Under the pieces are notes generated by a model. It made no database searches, was not told the origin of the DNA, and saw only the letters and a program-made list of their open reading frames with translations. The translations under genes were made by a program, and so were the position numbers. Shown here in pieces: positions 52,071 through 63,030 of a stretch of DNA of 64,000 nt. Every line of letters begins with the position of its first letter. Within the stretch, counting starts at the first letter, position 1. Origin of the DNA: Balaenoptera acutorostrata (taxonomy: Eukaryota > Chordata > Mammalia > Artiodactyla > Balaenopteridae); the NCBI RefSeq assembly GCF_949987535.1, contig NC_080081.1, positions 53,826,153 through 53,890,152 on the forward strand. Direction: 5' to 3'.

Positions 52071-52437
52071 TGCTATAGACTGAATATTTGTGTTCCCCCA
52101 GTATCTATATGATGAAACGTAATCCCCAATGTGATAGCATTTGGAGGTGTGACATTTGGAAGGTAATTAAGTCATGAGAGTGAAGCCCTCATGAATGGAA
52201 TTAGTACCCTAATAAAAGAGACCTCAGAGAGCTTTTTTGCTCCTTCTGCCACGTGAAGGTACACTGAGAAGACAGCTGTCTATGAACCAGGAAGTGGGTC
52301 CTCACCAGATACCAAATATACTGGTACCTAGACCATGGGTCTTCCCAGCATCCAGAAATGCGAGAAATACATGCTTGTTGTTTATAAGCCACCTAGTTTA
52401 TGGTGTTATGTTACAGTAGTCCAAATATACTAAGACA
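52071..52437 (+). mobile_element. MLT1/MST-class (ERVL-MaLR) LTR, first of a pair
   Basis: It starts 'tgctatagactgaatatttg' followed by 'tgttcccccagtatctatat', has 'aattaagtcatgagagtgaa' and 'ccctaataaaagagacctca' in the middle, and ends 'ataagccacctagtttatgg' and 'gtccaaatatactaagaca'. This is the MaLR LTR layout. The 60-codon frames over it are incidental. It abuts the next LTR at 52,438. Confidence 0.85.
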
Positions 52438-53022
52438 TGCTGTGTTGAGGGCAAAATTCTAAAGATGGTCCTTCCCCCTAAACACTCTACTCTGGTTATT
52501 CAAATTATAACTCAGGTACTACTATGAAGTAATTTTGAAAATGTAATTTATGTTCCAAGTCAGTTGACCTTAAAATATTCATAAAATCCATGTGGGTGGG
52601 ATCTATTCACATGAACTCTTTAAAAGCAGAGTTTTCTCCAGCTGGTAGCAGAATTCAGAGAGAGGTCTCCTGTTGACCTTGAAGAAGAAATCAAACAGCT
52701 ATGTTGTAAACTGCAGATGGAAGAGTGCAGCTCCCTAGATGTTGAGATTGACCATCAGTTAACAGCCAACAAGGAAATAGGGAGCTCAGTACTACAACAG
52801 CAAGGAAATGAATTCTGCCAACAACCTTAGAGCTTCGAGAGGACCCAAGCCTTGGATGGGGACCTTAGTACCAACAAACATCTTGATTTCAGCTTGTGAG
52901 ATCTGAAAAAAGGATTTAGCTAATTGGCCTCCTAACACATGAAAATCAGATAGTAAATGTGTATTTCATTAAGCCACTGAATTTGTAGTAATTTGTTATG
53001 GTAGCAATAAAAAAACAAAACA
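52438..53022 (+). mobile_element. MLT1-class (ERVL-MaLR) LTR, second of a pair
   Basis: It starts 'tgctgtgttgagggcaaaat' and contains 'gtgggtgggatctattcaca' and 'tttaaaagcagagttttctc'. It ends 'taagccactgaatttgtagt' and 'ttgttatggtagcaataaa' near 53,020. It is a different, more diverged subfamily from the LTR at 52,071 and is joined directly to it in the same orientation. No internal gag or pol sequence lies between them. Confidence 0.82.
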
Positions 53023-53215
53023 CTCTGACAGCAAAGCCAAAGATATCACTAAAAAAGAAATCTGCAAACCAATATCCCTCATGAACATAGATCATTAATA
53101 AAATATTACTAAATTAAATGCAACATCATCTAGAAAGGATTATACACCATCAACAAGTAAGATTTATTCTTGAAATACAAAGTTTGTATGGTATCATATA
53201 TCTCCTGCAGGCCCC
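53023..53215 (+). mobile_element. Ancient L1M ORF2, continuation after the LTR pair
   Basis: 'cagcaaagccaaagatatca', 'aaccaatatccctcatgaac' and 'aggattatacaccatcaaca' are the ORF2 RT segment PKPDKD...RPISLMNID...IHHDQ in decayed form. It joins the sequence that ended at 52,070 ('gagaccaatattaccatg'), so the LTR pair sits within one ORF2. Confidence 0.75.
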
Positions 53216-55319
53216 TGACATTTTGGAGCCAACCAAGATGAGACAGAGAAAGATCCTGAGCTCCTCCCCTCCCATGGATTCTCCAAATATATAGCTACAC
53301 ATGGAGGAATTTCCTCTGAAAGATAGAAAGAGAGAGAGACAGAAACTACCTTAGTGATTCCTAAACATCAGAGGAATGAGAAAAATACCCACATTGAAAC
53401 ATGTAGGAAAGGCTGAAACATACTCTCACCATAAACTCCAATCCCCACACAGTGCTGTTCAATCAGGAGAAAACCCCCAATCCAGTTTTTCCTTGAAGAG
53501 CAGAGGGACTGGACCTCAGTTCTAGCACCCCAGCTTTTAAGACCCCTCCCAGATGGACAGCCCCCCCAAACACATAGCTCTGAAAGCCAACAATGCTTGT
53601 GCTCACAACATCCACAAGATTGTAGCAAACAGGACTGGCATCACCAACATGGTGACATAGGTTGTTCCTGACTTCACTCCCTATCAAAAGAAAAAAAAAA
53701 ACAAAAAAACTAACAGCCATTCAAGAGCAAGACACAACTGAGAGAATCCTTGAAACTAAGAGTGAAACTGAAGGAATCCCTGGGCCACAAAGACCAAGAC
53801 AGACTTATTAGAAGGGTAAGAGAAGCAGCTTCACATTGACCATATTGCCCTTCCCCAGGTCAGTGTGGAACCACATGGAATGGTCTCCCCTGAGCCTACA
53901 GTTCCTCCAGTGGGAAAAGAGAGCCTAGGGGATACAGGCATCCCCCATCCCTTCATTGTGGTTACTTTGCAGGAGCCCCTACTCTGATCTTGTACCACAA
54001 ACATTGCAGGAGAATCTGCAGGACTCAACCACTGGGAATCTGACTGTGATGAAGATGCTCGGAGGGTCTTGCAACAACCACCACATGGATTCTGGCAGAC
54101 CAAGCTCATACCTGCAGTGCCCAAGTAGGATGCCAAGCCAGAAGCATTGCTCATCTGCAGAACCAAGCTGGGGCCACAATCTGATCAAGGAACTCAGCAA
54201 GGTGCACATTGGCCTGATTCAGATCCTCAAACAAGGAGTTGTGCTCGCCCTAGAGCCTGGTTTGTCCACTCCCAGGCAAGGAGTTGAATTACTGCCCCAC
54301 CCTCTGTGGAGAGATTTCTGGCATCATCTGACAAGGAGGACTGGCAACAATTCCTGGAAGCAATGTGGCCCAGTGGCACTCAAGCCAAGAGACAGGCAGT
54401 CAGAGGCAATAGTTTGCAGAACAAAGTCAGTGGCCCAGTTCACTCAGGAAATTTTGGGGGTAAGTCAGCTTAAGACAACAAAGAGCTTTACTAGATTTAG
54501 ACCTTCACTGCTGTGCCCAGGCAGGGAATCTAATTCATAGCCCTGTTCATCACTGAATACAACCATCATCTTGTCCAACCAGGGAACATAACCAGAGAAC
54601 ACAGAAAGCTGCATAGCCCACTCAACAGCCTTAAGTGTAGTGGCACTAGAACAGAGAGCATATCATATGGCTTTCCCAAAGGCAGAGCAAAACCAGTGGC
54701 CTCACCCAACCAGGGAACTCAGTGTACACTCTGGCCTGATTCAGGTTCCCAAAAAATGTACAGCTGTACAAGCCCTGGGCCTTATTTGGCTGCCCTGCCA
54801 GAGTAGGGAAGCTAATTCATAGTCTATCTACTACTGAATACAGTAACCATTCCCAACCATCCAGTAAGCTTGACCAAAGATTCCAGGCAACCATGAAATC
54901 CTTCCTACAGCCTCTCTTGGGTAGAGAACCAAGACAGAAGTCCTATCCAACTGTTCTCAGTCAGTGGCACACCCCCATCCCCATCCTCAGAATTTGAACA
55001 GTTGTCTCCCCTCAAAATAGACCATAATAGCAAGCCTTATCTGCCCAAGGACATTACCAGTAAACACACCCAGTAACCCAAACTGAGTTGATTGGTGAAG
55101 AGCTGTCTCTTAAAGGCAAACCTCTAAAGTTTGGAAGAGGAGCTTGCTTACTCACATGCACAAATATCAAAGTAAGGAATCAAGGACTACAAAATATGAG
55201 ACAACCAGAGAAAACTACTAAAGCTCCAATAACTGACCCTAAAGAAATGGAGATTTATGGAGTGTCAAAGAATTAAGAATAATCCACTTTAGGAGGTTTA
55301 GTGAACTAAGAGGGCACAA

Positions 55320-56095
55320 AAGACACACAGACAATTAAATGAAATTAGGAAAACAATACACGAGCAAAATAAGAAGTTCATCAAGGAAATAGCAACCACT
55401 AAAAAAAAAAACCAACCCAGAAATCCTGAGTTGAAAAATACAACAATTGAACCCTAGAATTCAATAGAGAGTCTCAAAAGTAGACTCAATCATGCAAAAG
55501 AAAGATTTAGAGACCTGGAGGAAAAGACAATGGAAATTACCCAGTCAGAGGAATAAAGAAAAAACAATGAAAATGAGGGAAGAAAGTCTACAGGAATTAT
55601 GAGACACAATGAAAAGGAACAAATTCTCATTATGGGAATTTCAGAAGGAGATGAGAGATAGAAAGGGAAAGAAAGTATATTTAAAGCAACAATGGCTGAA
55701 AACTTCCTGAACCTGGGTAGAAAAATGGACATCCAGACCCAGGAGACCTAAAGGACTCCAAAAAGGCTGGAACTGAATAGATCTGAACCAAGACACTATA
55801 ATTAAATTGTGAAAAGTCAAAGACAAAGAAAGATTTTTAAGAGCAGCAAGAGAAAACAGAGGAGTTACATATAAGGGAATCTTCATAAGATTTTTGACAG
55901 ATTTCTCCACAGAAACTTTTCAGGCCAGGAGAGAATGGGATGACATACTCAAAATACTGAGGAAAGAAAAAAGTCAACCAAGAATTCTATACCTGGCAAA
56001 GCTCTCCTTTAGAAATGCAAGAGGAATAAGGACTTTTTCAGACAAACAAAAGCAGAGGGAGTTCATTACCATCAGACCCACCTTACATGAACGCT
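55320..56095 (+). pseudogene. L1 ORF1 (RNA-binding protein) remains, middle L1
   Basis: Remains of the L1 ORF1 nucleic-acid chaperone. The C-terminal domain is the best preserved part (55,840-56,094), with readable blocks 'AARENRGVTYKGI', 'TETFQARREWDDILKIL' and 'ILYLAKLSFRN'. It ends at a TAA (56,095-56,097 region). Upstream the coiled-coil half has several in-frame stops and frame breaks. It makes no protein. Confidence 0.75.
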
Positions 56096-56639
56096 AAAGG
56101 GAGTTCTTTTAGAGGAAGTAAAAGAACAATAATTAATGTCACAAAAACACAAAAAAGTAGTGTAAATCTCACTAGCAGTGGTAAATACATAGTCATAGTT
56201 AGATTCTGAAATATGGTGATAGTGGTGCATAATTCACTTTACATCTCTATTTGAAAGTTTTTTTTAAAAAAACGAACTTAATAAACATAACCATAACTAC
56301 AATAAACCGTTCTTAATAACACAATATTAAAAACATGTAAATTATAATAGCAATAATCTAAATTTTGAGGGAGAGGACAAATAAAAGTGTAATGTTCACA
56401 AATTTCTATTGAAGTTAAGTTGCTATCAGTTTAAAATAAGGTGTTATAAGTTTAAGATATTTTATGTAAGACTCATGGTAACCACAAGGGAAAATTATGT
56501 AGTAATTATACAAAAGAACATGATAAAGAAATCAAAGCATACTGATACCCAATTACATCGGAACACACAGAAAAAGCAGGACAAGAAACAAGGAAAAATG
56601 GATCTACAAAACAACAAACAAAATGGGAATAGAAAGTTT

Positions 56640-57349
56640 TTACTTAATACTTACTTTAAATGTAAATAATTTAAATTCTCCAATTAAAAGACATAGAATG
56701 GCTGAATGGATTAAAAAAAAAAAACAAGATCCAATCATATCTGTCTCTAAGATACTCTCCTTAGGCATAAAGACACATACAGACTGAGAATGAGGGGATG
56801 GAAAGACATATCAAGTAAACTGTAATAATAAAAAAAAAAGCTGGGGTAGATATATACTACACTATAGACAAAAGAGTTTTAAACTAAAAATAGTAAAAAC
56901 AGAAAAGAAAGTTATTATATAATGATAAAGGGGTCAATACATGAAGAAGATAAAAAATTAAAACTATTGTAAATATTTCTTCACCCAATATTGTAGCATT
57001 TGAATATATAAAGCAAAACTAACAGAGTTTAAAGGAGAGATAAACAAGAATACAATAATAGTTGGGGACTTTAATATCCCATTCTTAAAAACGGATATAT
57101 CACACCTATATTTAATGGAATTGAAAGAAGAAAATTGTATGATCATCTCAATAGACATAGAAAAACATTTGACAAAATTCAGCATCCATTCATGACAAAA
57201 ATTCTTAAAAATTAGTCATATATATCTGATAAGGGGTTAATATACAAAATATATAAAAATACATACAACTCAATTGCAACAAACCAAATAACCCAATTAA
57301 AAATGGGCAAGGTACCAGAATAAATATTACCCCAAAGAAATATGAGAGG
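56640..57349 (+). pseudogene. L1 ORF2 remains, middle L1, internally deleted
   Basis: It starts with the endonuclease block 'cttactttaaatgtaaataa' (TLNVN in intact copies). A GDFN-type block lies at about 57,064-57,080, and RT motif A text IISID at about 57,133-57,150 keeps the Asp. It then goes straight to the C-terminal 'tgataaggggttaatataca' block. The endonuclease C-terminus and most of the RT are gone. Confidence 0.7.
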
Positions 57350-58557
57350 GGAGACCTTCAAGATGTCAGGAGAGTAAGACGTGGAGATCACCTTCCTCCC
57401 CACAAATACATCAGAAATACATCTACATGTGGAACAACTCCTACAGAACACCTACTAAACACTGGCAGAAGACCTCAGACTTCCCAAAAGACAAGAAACT
57501 CCCCACGTACCTGAGTAGGGCAAAAAAAGAGAAAAAGAAAAAAAACAGAGACAAATGGATAGGGACAGGACCTGCACCACTGGGAGGGAGCTGTAAAGGA
57601 GGAATAGTTTCCACACACTAGGAAGCCCCTTCACTGGAGGAGATGGGGGTGGGCGGGGGGGGAAGCTTCAGAGCCACGGAGGAGAGTGCAGCAACAGGGT
57701 TGCAGAGGGCAAAGCGGAGAGATTCCTACAAAGAGGATTCGTGCCGACCAGCACTCACCAGCCCGAGAGGCTTGTCTGCTCACCTGCTGGGTGGGGTGGC
57801 GCCTGGGAGCTAAGGCTCAGGCTTCGGAGGTCACATCCCAAGGAGAGGACTGGGGTTGGCTGTGTGAACACAGCCTGAAGGGGGCTAGTGCACCACAACT
57901 ACCCAGGAGGGAGTCCAGGAAAAGTCTGGAGCTGCCTATGAGGCAAGAATCATTGTTTTGGGGTGCGTGAGGAGAGGGGATTAAGAGCACCACCTAAACG
58001 AGCTCCAGAGATGGGCACGAGCCGTGGCTATCAGTGCGGACCCCAGAGACGGGCATGGGATGCTAAGGCTGCTGCTGCCGCCACCAAGAAGCCTGTGTGC
58101 AAGCACAGGTCACTATCCACACCTCCCCTTCCGGGAGCCTGTGCAGCCTGCCACTGCCAGGGTCCCGTGATCCAGGGACAAGTTTCCCGGGAAAACACAT
58201 GGTGCACCTCAGGCTGTTGCAACGTCACGCTGGCCTCTGCCGCTGTAGGCTCACCCCGCATTCCATACCCCTCCCTCCACCTGACCTGAGTGAGCCAGAG
58301 GACCCTAATCAGCTGCTCCTTTAATCCCGTCCTGTCTGAGCGAAGAATAGATGCCCTCAGGCGACATACAGGGCCAAATCCAAAGCTGAACCCCAGGAGC
58401 TGTGCGAACAAAGAAGAGAAAGGGAAATTTCTCCCAGCAGCCTCAGAAGCAGCAGATTAAATCCCCACAATTGACTTGATGTACCCTGCATCTGTGGAAT
58501 ACCTGAAGAGACAGCAAATCATCCCAAAATTGAGGCAGTGGACTTTGGGAGCAACGT

Positions 58558-58575
58558 TATATATATATATATATA
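58558..58575. repeat. (AT)n microsatellite in L1 5' UTR
   Basis: About nine AT units followed by a T/C-rich tract. Confidence 0.85.
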
Positions 58576-58776
58576 TTTTTTTTTCCTTTTTCTCTTTTTG
58601 TGAGTGTGTATGTGTATGCTTCTTTGTGTGATTTTGTCTGTATAGCTTTGCTTGTAACGTTTGTCCTAGGGTTCTGGCTGTCAGCTTGTTTTTTTTTTCC
58701 TTTTTTTAAATTACTTTTTAATATTTTTTTATTTTTAGTAATATTTTTTTTATTTTAATAACTTTATTTTATTCTA

Positions 58777-58779
58777 TTT

Positions 58780-58847
<68 letters not shown>

Positions 58848-58850
58848 TTT
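58777..58850. repeat. (TTTC)n microsatellite in L1 5' UTR
   Basis: About 17-18 nearly perfect tetranucleotide units, ending in 'ttttctcccttttc'. It is likely to vary in length between individuals. Confidence 0.95.
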
Positions 58851-59365
58851 CTCCCTTTTCTTCTGAGCTGTGTGGCTGACAGGGTCTTCTTGCTCCAGCT
58901 GGGTGTCAAGCCTGTGACTCTGAGGTTGGACAGCCAAGTTCAGGATATTGGTCCACTAGAGACCTCCAGACTCCACATAATATCAAATGGTGAAGCTCTC
59001 ACAGAGATCTCCATCTCAATGTTAAGACCCAGATCCACTCAAAGAGCAGCAAGCTACACTGCTGGACACCGTATACCAAACAACTAGCAAGACAGGAACA
59101 CAAACCCACCCATTAGCAGAAAGGCTGCCTAAAATTATAATAAGGTCACAGACACCCCAAAACACACCACTGGATGTGGTCCTGCCCACGAGAAAGACAA
59201 GATCCAGCATCACCCACCAGAACACAAGCACTAGTCCCTTCCACCAGGAAACCTACACAACCCATGGAACCAAACTTAGCCACTGGGGGCAGACACCAAA
59301 AACAACGGGAACTACGAACCTGCAGCCTGCGAAAAGGAGAGCCCAAACACATTAAGATAAGCAAA

Positions 59366-60258
59366 ATGAGAAGACAGAGAAACACACAGCAGATGAAGGA
59401 GCAAGGTAAAAACCTACCAGACCAAACAAATGAAGAGGAAATAAGCAGTCTACATGAAAAATAATTCAGAATAGTGGTAGTAAAGATATCCAAAATCTTA
59501 GAAATAGAATGGAGAAAATACAAGAAACGTTTAACAAGGACCTAGAAGAACTAAACAGCAAACAAACAATGATGAACAACACAATAAATGAAATTAAAAA
59601 TTCTCTAGAAGAAATCAAGAGCAGAATAACCAAGGCAGAAGAACAGATAAGTGACCTGGAAGATACGATAGTGGAAATAACTACCACAGAGCAGAATAAA
59701 TAAAAAAGAAAGAAAAGAACTGAGGACAGTCTCAGAGACCTCTGGGACAACATTAAATGCACCAACATTCGAATTATAGGGGTCCCAGAAGAAGAAGAGA
59801 AAAAGAAAGAGACTGAGAAAATATTTGAAGAGATTATTGTTGAAAACTTCCCTAATATGGGAAAGGAAATAGTTAAGCAAGTCCTGGAAGCACGGAGAGT
59901 CCCATACAAGATAAATCCAAGGAGAAACACGACAAGACACATATTAATCAAACTATCAAAAATTAAGTATAAAGAAAAAATATTAAAAGCAGCAAGGGAA
60001 AAACAACAAAGAACATACAAGGGAATCCCCATAAGGTTAACAGCTGATCTATCAGCAGAAACTCTGCAAGGCAGAAGGGAGTGGCAGGACATATTTAAAA
60101 TGATGAAAGGGAAGAACCTACAACTAAGATTACTCTACACAGCAAAGATCTCATTCAGATTCAATGGAGAAATTAAAACCTTTACAGACAAGCAAAAGCT
60201 AAGAGAATTCAGCACCACTAAACCAGCTTTACAGCAAATGCTAAAGGAACTTCTCTAG
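59366..60258 (+). pseudogene. L1 ORF1 (ORF1p), younger L1, disrupted
   Basis: About 297 codons, the usual size for L1 ORF1p, the trimeric RNA-binding chaperone of the L1 ribonucleoprotein. The N-terminal and coiled-coil part holds MEKIQETFNKDLEELN and EEIKSRITKAEEQISDLED. The RRM-like part holds LRDLWDNIKCTNIRIIGVPE, and the C-terminal domain holds AREKQQRTYKGIPIRL and GRREWQDIFKMM. Damage: an in-frame TAA at 59,462-59,464, a 1-base frameshift between it and 59,509, and a TAA at 59,701-59,703. The last 185 codons (59,704-60,258) are open. The 208-codon minus-strand frame across this region is the antisense shadow. Confidence 0.92.
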
Positions 60259-60307
60259 GCAGGAAACACAAGAGAAGGAAAAGACCTACAATCACAAACC
60301 CAAAACA

Positions 60308-63030
60308 ATTAAGAAATTGGTAATAGGAACATACATATTGATAATTACCTTAAATGTAAATGGCTTAAATGCTCCAACCAAAAGACACAGACTGGCTGAA
60401 TGGATACAAAAACAAGACCCATATATATGCTGTCTACAAGAGACCCACTTCAGACCAAGGGACACATACAGACTGAAAAATGAGGGGATGGAAAAAGATA
60501 TTCCATGCAAATGGAAATCAAAAGAAAGCTGGAGTAGCAGCTCTCATATCCAATAAAATAGACTTTAGTATATGTGCTGCCGAAGCGAGCACAATAAAAT
60601 AGACTTTAAAATAAAGACTATTGCAAGGGACAAAGAAGGACACTACATAATGATCAAGAGATCAATCCAAGAAGAAGATATAACAGTTGTAAATATTTAT
60701 GCACCCAACATAAAAGCAGCTCAATACATAAGGCAAATGTTAACAGCCATAAAAGGGGAAACCTACAATCATAGTAGGGGACTTTAACACCACAGTTTCA
60801 CCAATGGACAGATCATCCAAAATGAAAATAAATAAGGGAACACAGGCTTTAAATGATACATTAAACAAGGTGGACTTAGTTGATATTTATAGGACATTAC
60901 ATCCAAAAACAACAGAATAAACTTTCTTCTCAAGTGCTCATGAAACCTTCTCCAGGATAAATCATATCTTGGGTCACAAATCTAGCCTTGTTAAGTTTAA
61001 GAAAATTGAAATCATATCAAGTATCTTTTCCGACCACAATGCTATGAGACTAGATATCAATTACAGGAAAACAACTGTAAAAAATACAAACACATGGAGG
61101 CTAAACAATACACTACTTAATAACCAAGAGATCACTGAAGAAATCAAAGAGGAAATAAAAAAATACCTAGAAACAAGTGATAATGAAAACACAATGCCCC
61201 AAAACTGTTTCCACTAAGACCAGGAAAAAGACAAGTTTGCCCACTCTCACCACTATTATTCAACATACCTTTGGACGTTTTAGCCACAACAATCAGAGAA
61301 GAAAAAGAAATAAAAGGAATCCAAACTGGAAAAGAAGTAAAGTTGTCACTGTTTTCAAATGACATGATACTATACATAGAGAATCGTAAAGACTCTACCA
61401 GAAAACTACTAGAGCTAATTAATGAATTTGGTAAAGTAGCAGGATACAAAATTAATGCACAGAAATCTCTTGCATTCCTATACACTAATGATGAAAAATC
61501 TTAAAGAGAAATCAAGGAAACACTCCTATGTATGATTGCAACAAAAAGAGTTAAAATATCTAGGAATAAATCTATCTAAGGAGACAAAAGACCTGTATGC
61601 AGAATAGTATAAGACACTGATGAAAGAAATTAAAGATGATGCAAACAGATGGAGAGATATACCATGTTCTTGGATTGGAAGAATCAACATTTTGAAAATG
61701 ACTATATTACCCAAAGCAATCTACAGATTCAATGCAATCCCTATCAAACTACCACTGGCATTTTTCACAGAACTAGAACAAAAAAATTCACAATCTGTAT
61801 GGAAACACAAAAGACCCCTAATAACCAAAGCAATCTTGAGAAAGAAAAATGGAGCTGGAAGAATCACACTCCCTGACTTCAGACTATATTACAAAGCTAC
61901 AGTAATCAAGACAGTATAGTACTGGCACAAAAACAGAAATACAGATCAATGGAACAGGATAGAAAGCCCAGAGATAAACCCACACACGTATGGTCATCTT
62001 ATTTTTGATAAAGGAGGCAAGAATATACAATGGGGAAAGACAGCCTTTTCAATAAGTGGTGCTGGGAAAACTGGACAGCTACATGTAAAAGAATGAATTT
62101 AGAACACTACCTAACACCATACAAAAAAATAAGCTCAAAATGGATTAAAGACCTAAATGTAAGGCCAGACACTATCAAACTCTTAGAGGAAAACATAGGC
62201 AGAACACTCTATGACATAAATCACAGGAAGATCCTTTTTGACCCACCTCCTAGAGAAATGGAAATAAAAACAAAAATAAACAAATGGACTTAATGAAACT
62301 AAAAAGCTTTTGCACAACAAAGGAAACCAAAAACAAGATGAAAAGACAACCCTCAGAATGGGAGAAATATTTATTTGCAAATGAAGCAACTGACAAAGGA
62401 TTAGTCTCCAAAATGTACAAGCAGCTCATGCAGCTCAATATCAAAAAAACAAACAAGCCAATCCAAAAATTGTCAGAAGACCTAAATAGACATTTCTCCA
62501 AAGAAGACATACAGGTTTCCAACAAACACATGAAAGAATGCTCAAAATCACTAATTATTAGAGAAATTCAAATCAAAACTACAATGAGGCATCACCTCAC
62601 ACCAGTCAGAATGGCCATCATCAGTAAAGCTACAAACAATAAATGCTGGAGAGGGTGTGGAGAAAAGGGAAACCTCTTGCACTGTTGGTGGGAATGTAAA
62701 TTGATACAGCCACTATGGAGAACAGTAAGGATCTTCCTTAAAAAACTAAAAATAGAACTACCACATGACTCAGCAATCCCACTACTGGGCATATACCCTG
62801 AGAAAACCATAATTCAAAAAAAGTTATGTACCACAATGTTCATTTCAGCTCTATTTACAATAGCCAGGATGTGGAAGCAACCTTAGTATCCATCAACAGT
62901 TGAATGGATAAAGAATATGTGGCACATATATACAATGGAATATTACTCAGCCATAAAAACAAACAAAGTTGAGTTATTTGTAGTGAGGTGGATGGACCTA
63001 GAGTCTGTCATACAGAGTGAAGTAAGTTAG
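60308..63030 (+). pseudogene. L1 ORF2 (endonuclease/RT), younger L1, deleted and interrupted
   Basis: ORF2p normally makes the endonuclease and reverse transcriptase. Endonuclease blocks are readable: LNVNGLNAPTKRHRLAEWIQ and LQETHF (60,340-60,450), then VVNIYAP. A U6 fragment interrupts it at 60,568. Near 61,205 the text jumps from the post-endonuclease block NENTMPQN to RT block 'PLSPLLFNI', so about 1 kb, including RT motif A, is missing by comparison with intact L1s. The RT catalytic FADD is FSND here (61,355-61,366). The C-terminal region keeps the CX3CX7HX4C motif (CWRGC...HCWWEC, about 62,644-62,697). Further damage: a frameshift near 60,485, another near 62,288, and a nonsense TAG at 62,884-62,886. 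The original stop is TAG at 63,028-63,030. Confidence 0.93.
60564..60592 (-). pseudogene. RNU6P: U6 snRNA 5'-end fragment, retro-inserted
   Basis: The minus strand of these 29 bases equals nucleotides 1-29 of U6 snRNA. It includes the 5' stem-loop (GTGCTCGCTTCGGCAGCAC) and the following ATATACTAAA. The last four U6 bases (TAAA) overlap the target, so 25 bases (60,568-60,592) are unique insert. It is flanked by the perfect 16-bp direct repeat aataaaatagacttta at 60,552-60,567 and 60,593-60,608. The fragment is 3'-truncated and has no A tail. It cannot act as U6: the rest of the RNA and the upstream promoter are absent. The insertion adds 41 bases to the host L1 ORF2. Confidence 0.95.

Larger units (their letters stand above)
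53216..57349 (+). mobile_element. Middle-aged L1, 5' portion (5' UTR, ORF1, deleted ORF2)
   Basis: An L1 copy with a long 5' UTR (about 53,216-55,320; rich in 'gaactcagcaaggtgcacat'-like blocks), degenerate ORF1 (about 55,320-56,095) and ORF2 remains from about 56,640. The frames of up to 194 codons in the 5' UTR have no known function. ORF2 jumps from the endonuclease GDFN block (57,067) to the RT block IISID (about 57,133) and then near 57,207 to the C-terminal part, so at least two internal deletions are present. A younger L1 splits it at 57,350. Its continuation is at 63,464. The 5' boundary is approximate. Confidence 0.8.
57350..59365 (+). promoter_or_regulatory. 5' UTR / internal promoter region of the younger L1
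   Basis: It begins 'gagaccttcaagatgtcagg' and is GC-rich from about 57,590 to 58,420, unlike the surrounding DNA. In L1 this region holds the internal RNA polymerase II promoter. I infer promoter location from the family and see no specific start site. Frames of up to 126 codons on both strands are not known proteins. A T-rich zone with AT and TTTC microsatellites follows before ORF1. Confidence 0.55.

Noticed and set aside
53956..54540. 194-codon open frame on the plus strand
   Set aside because: It lies in the 5' UTR of the middle L1, is read from one strand of a noncoding region, and matches no L1 protein.
59466..60092. 208-codon open frame on the minus strand
   Set aside because: It is the antisense shadow of L1 ORF1 and has the Ser/Leu/Phe-rich composition typical of antisense L1.
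60564..60592. Functional U6 snRNA gene
   Set aside because: Only nt 1-29 are present. The rest of the RNA and the upstream promoter elements are absent, and the insert is bounded by a TSD.
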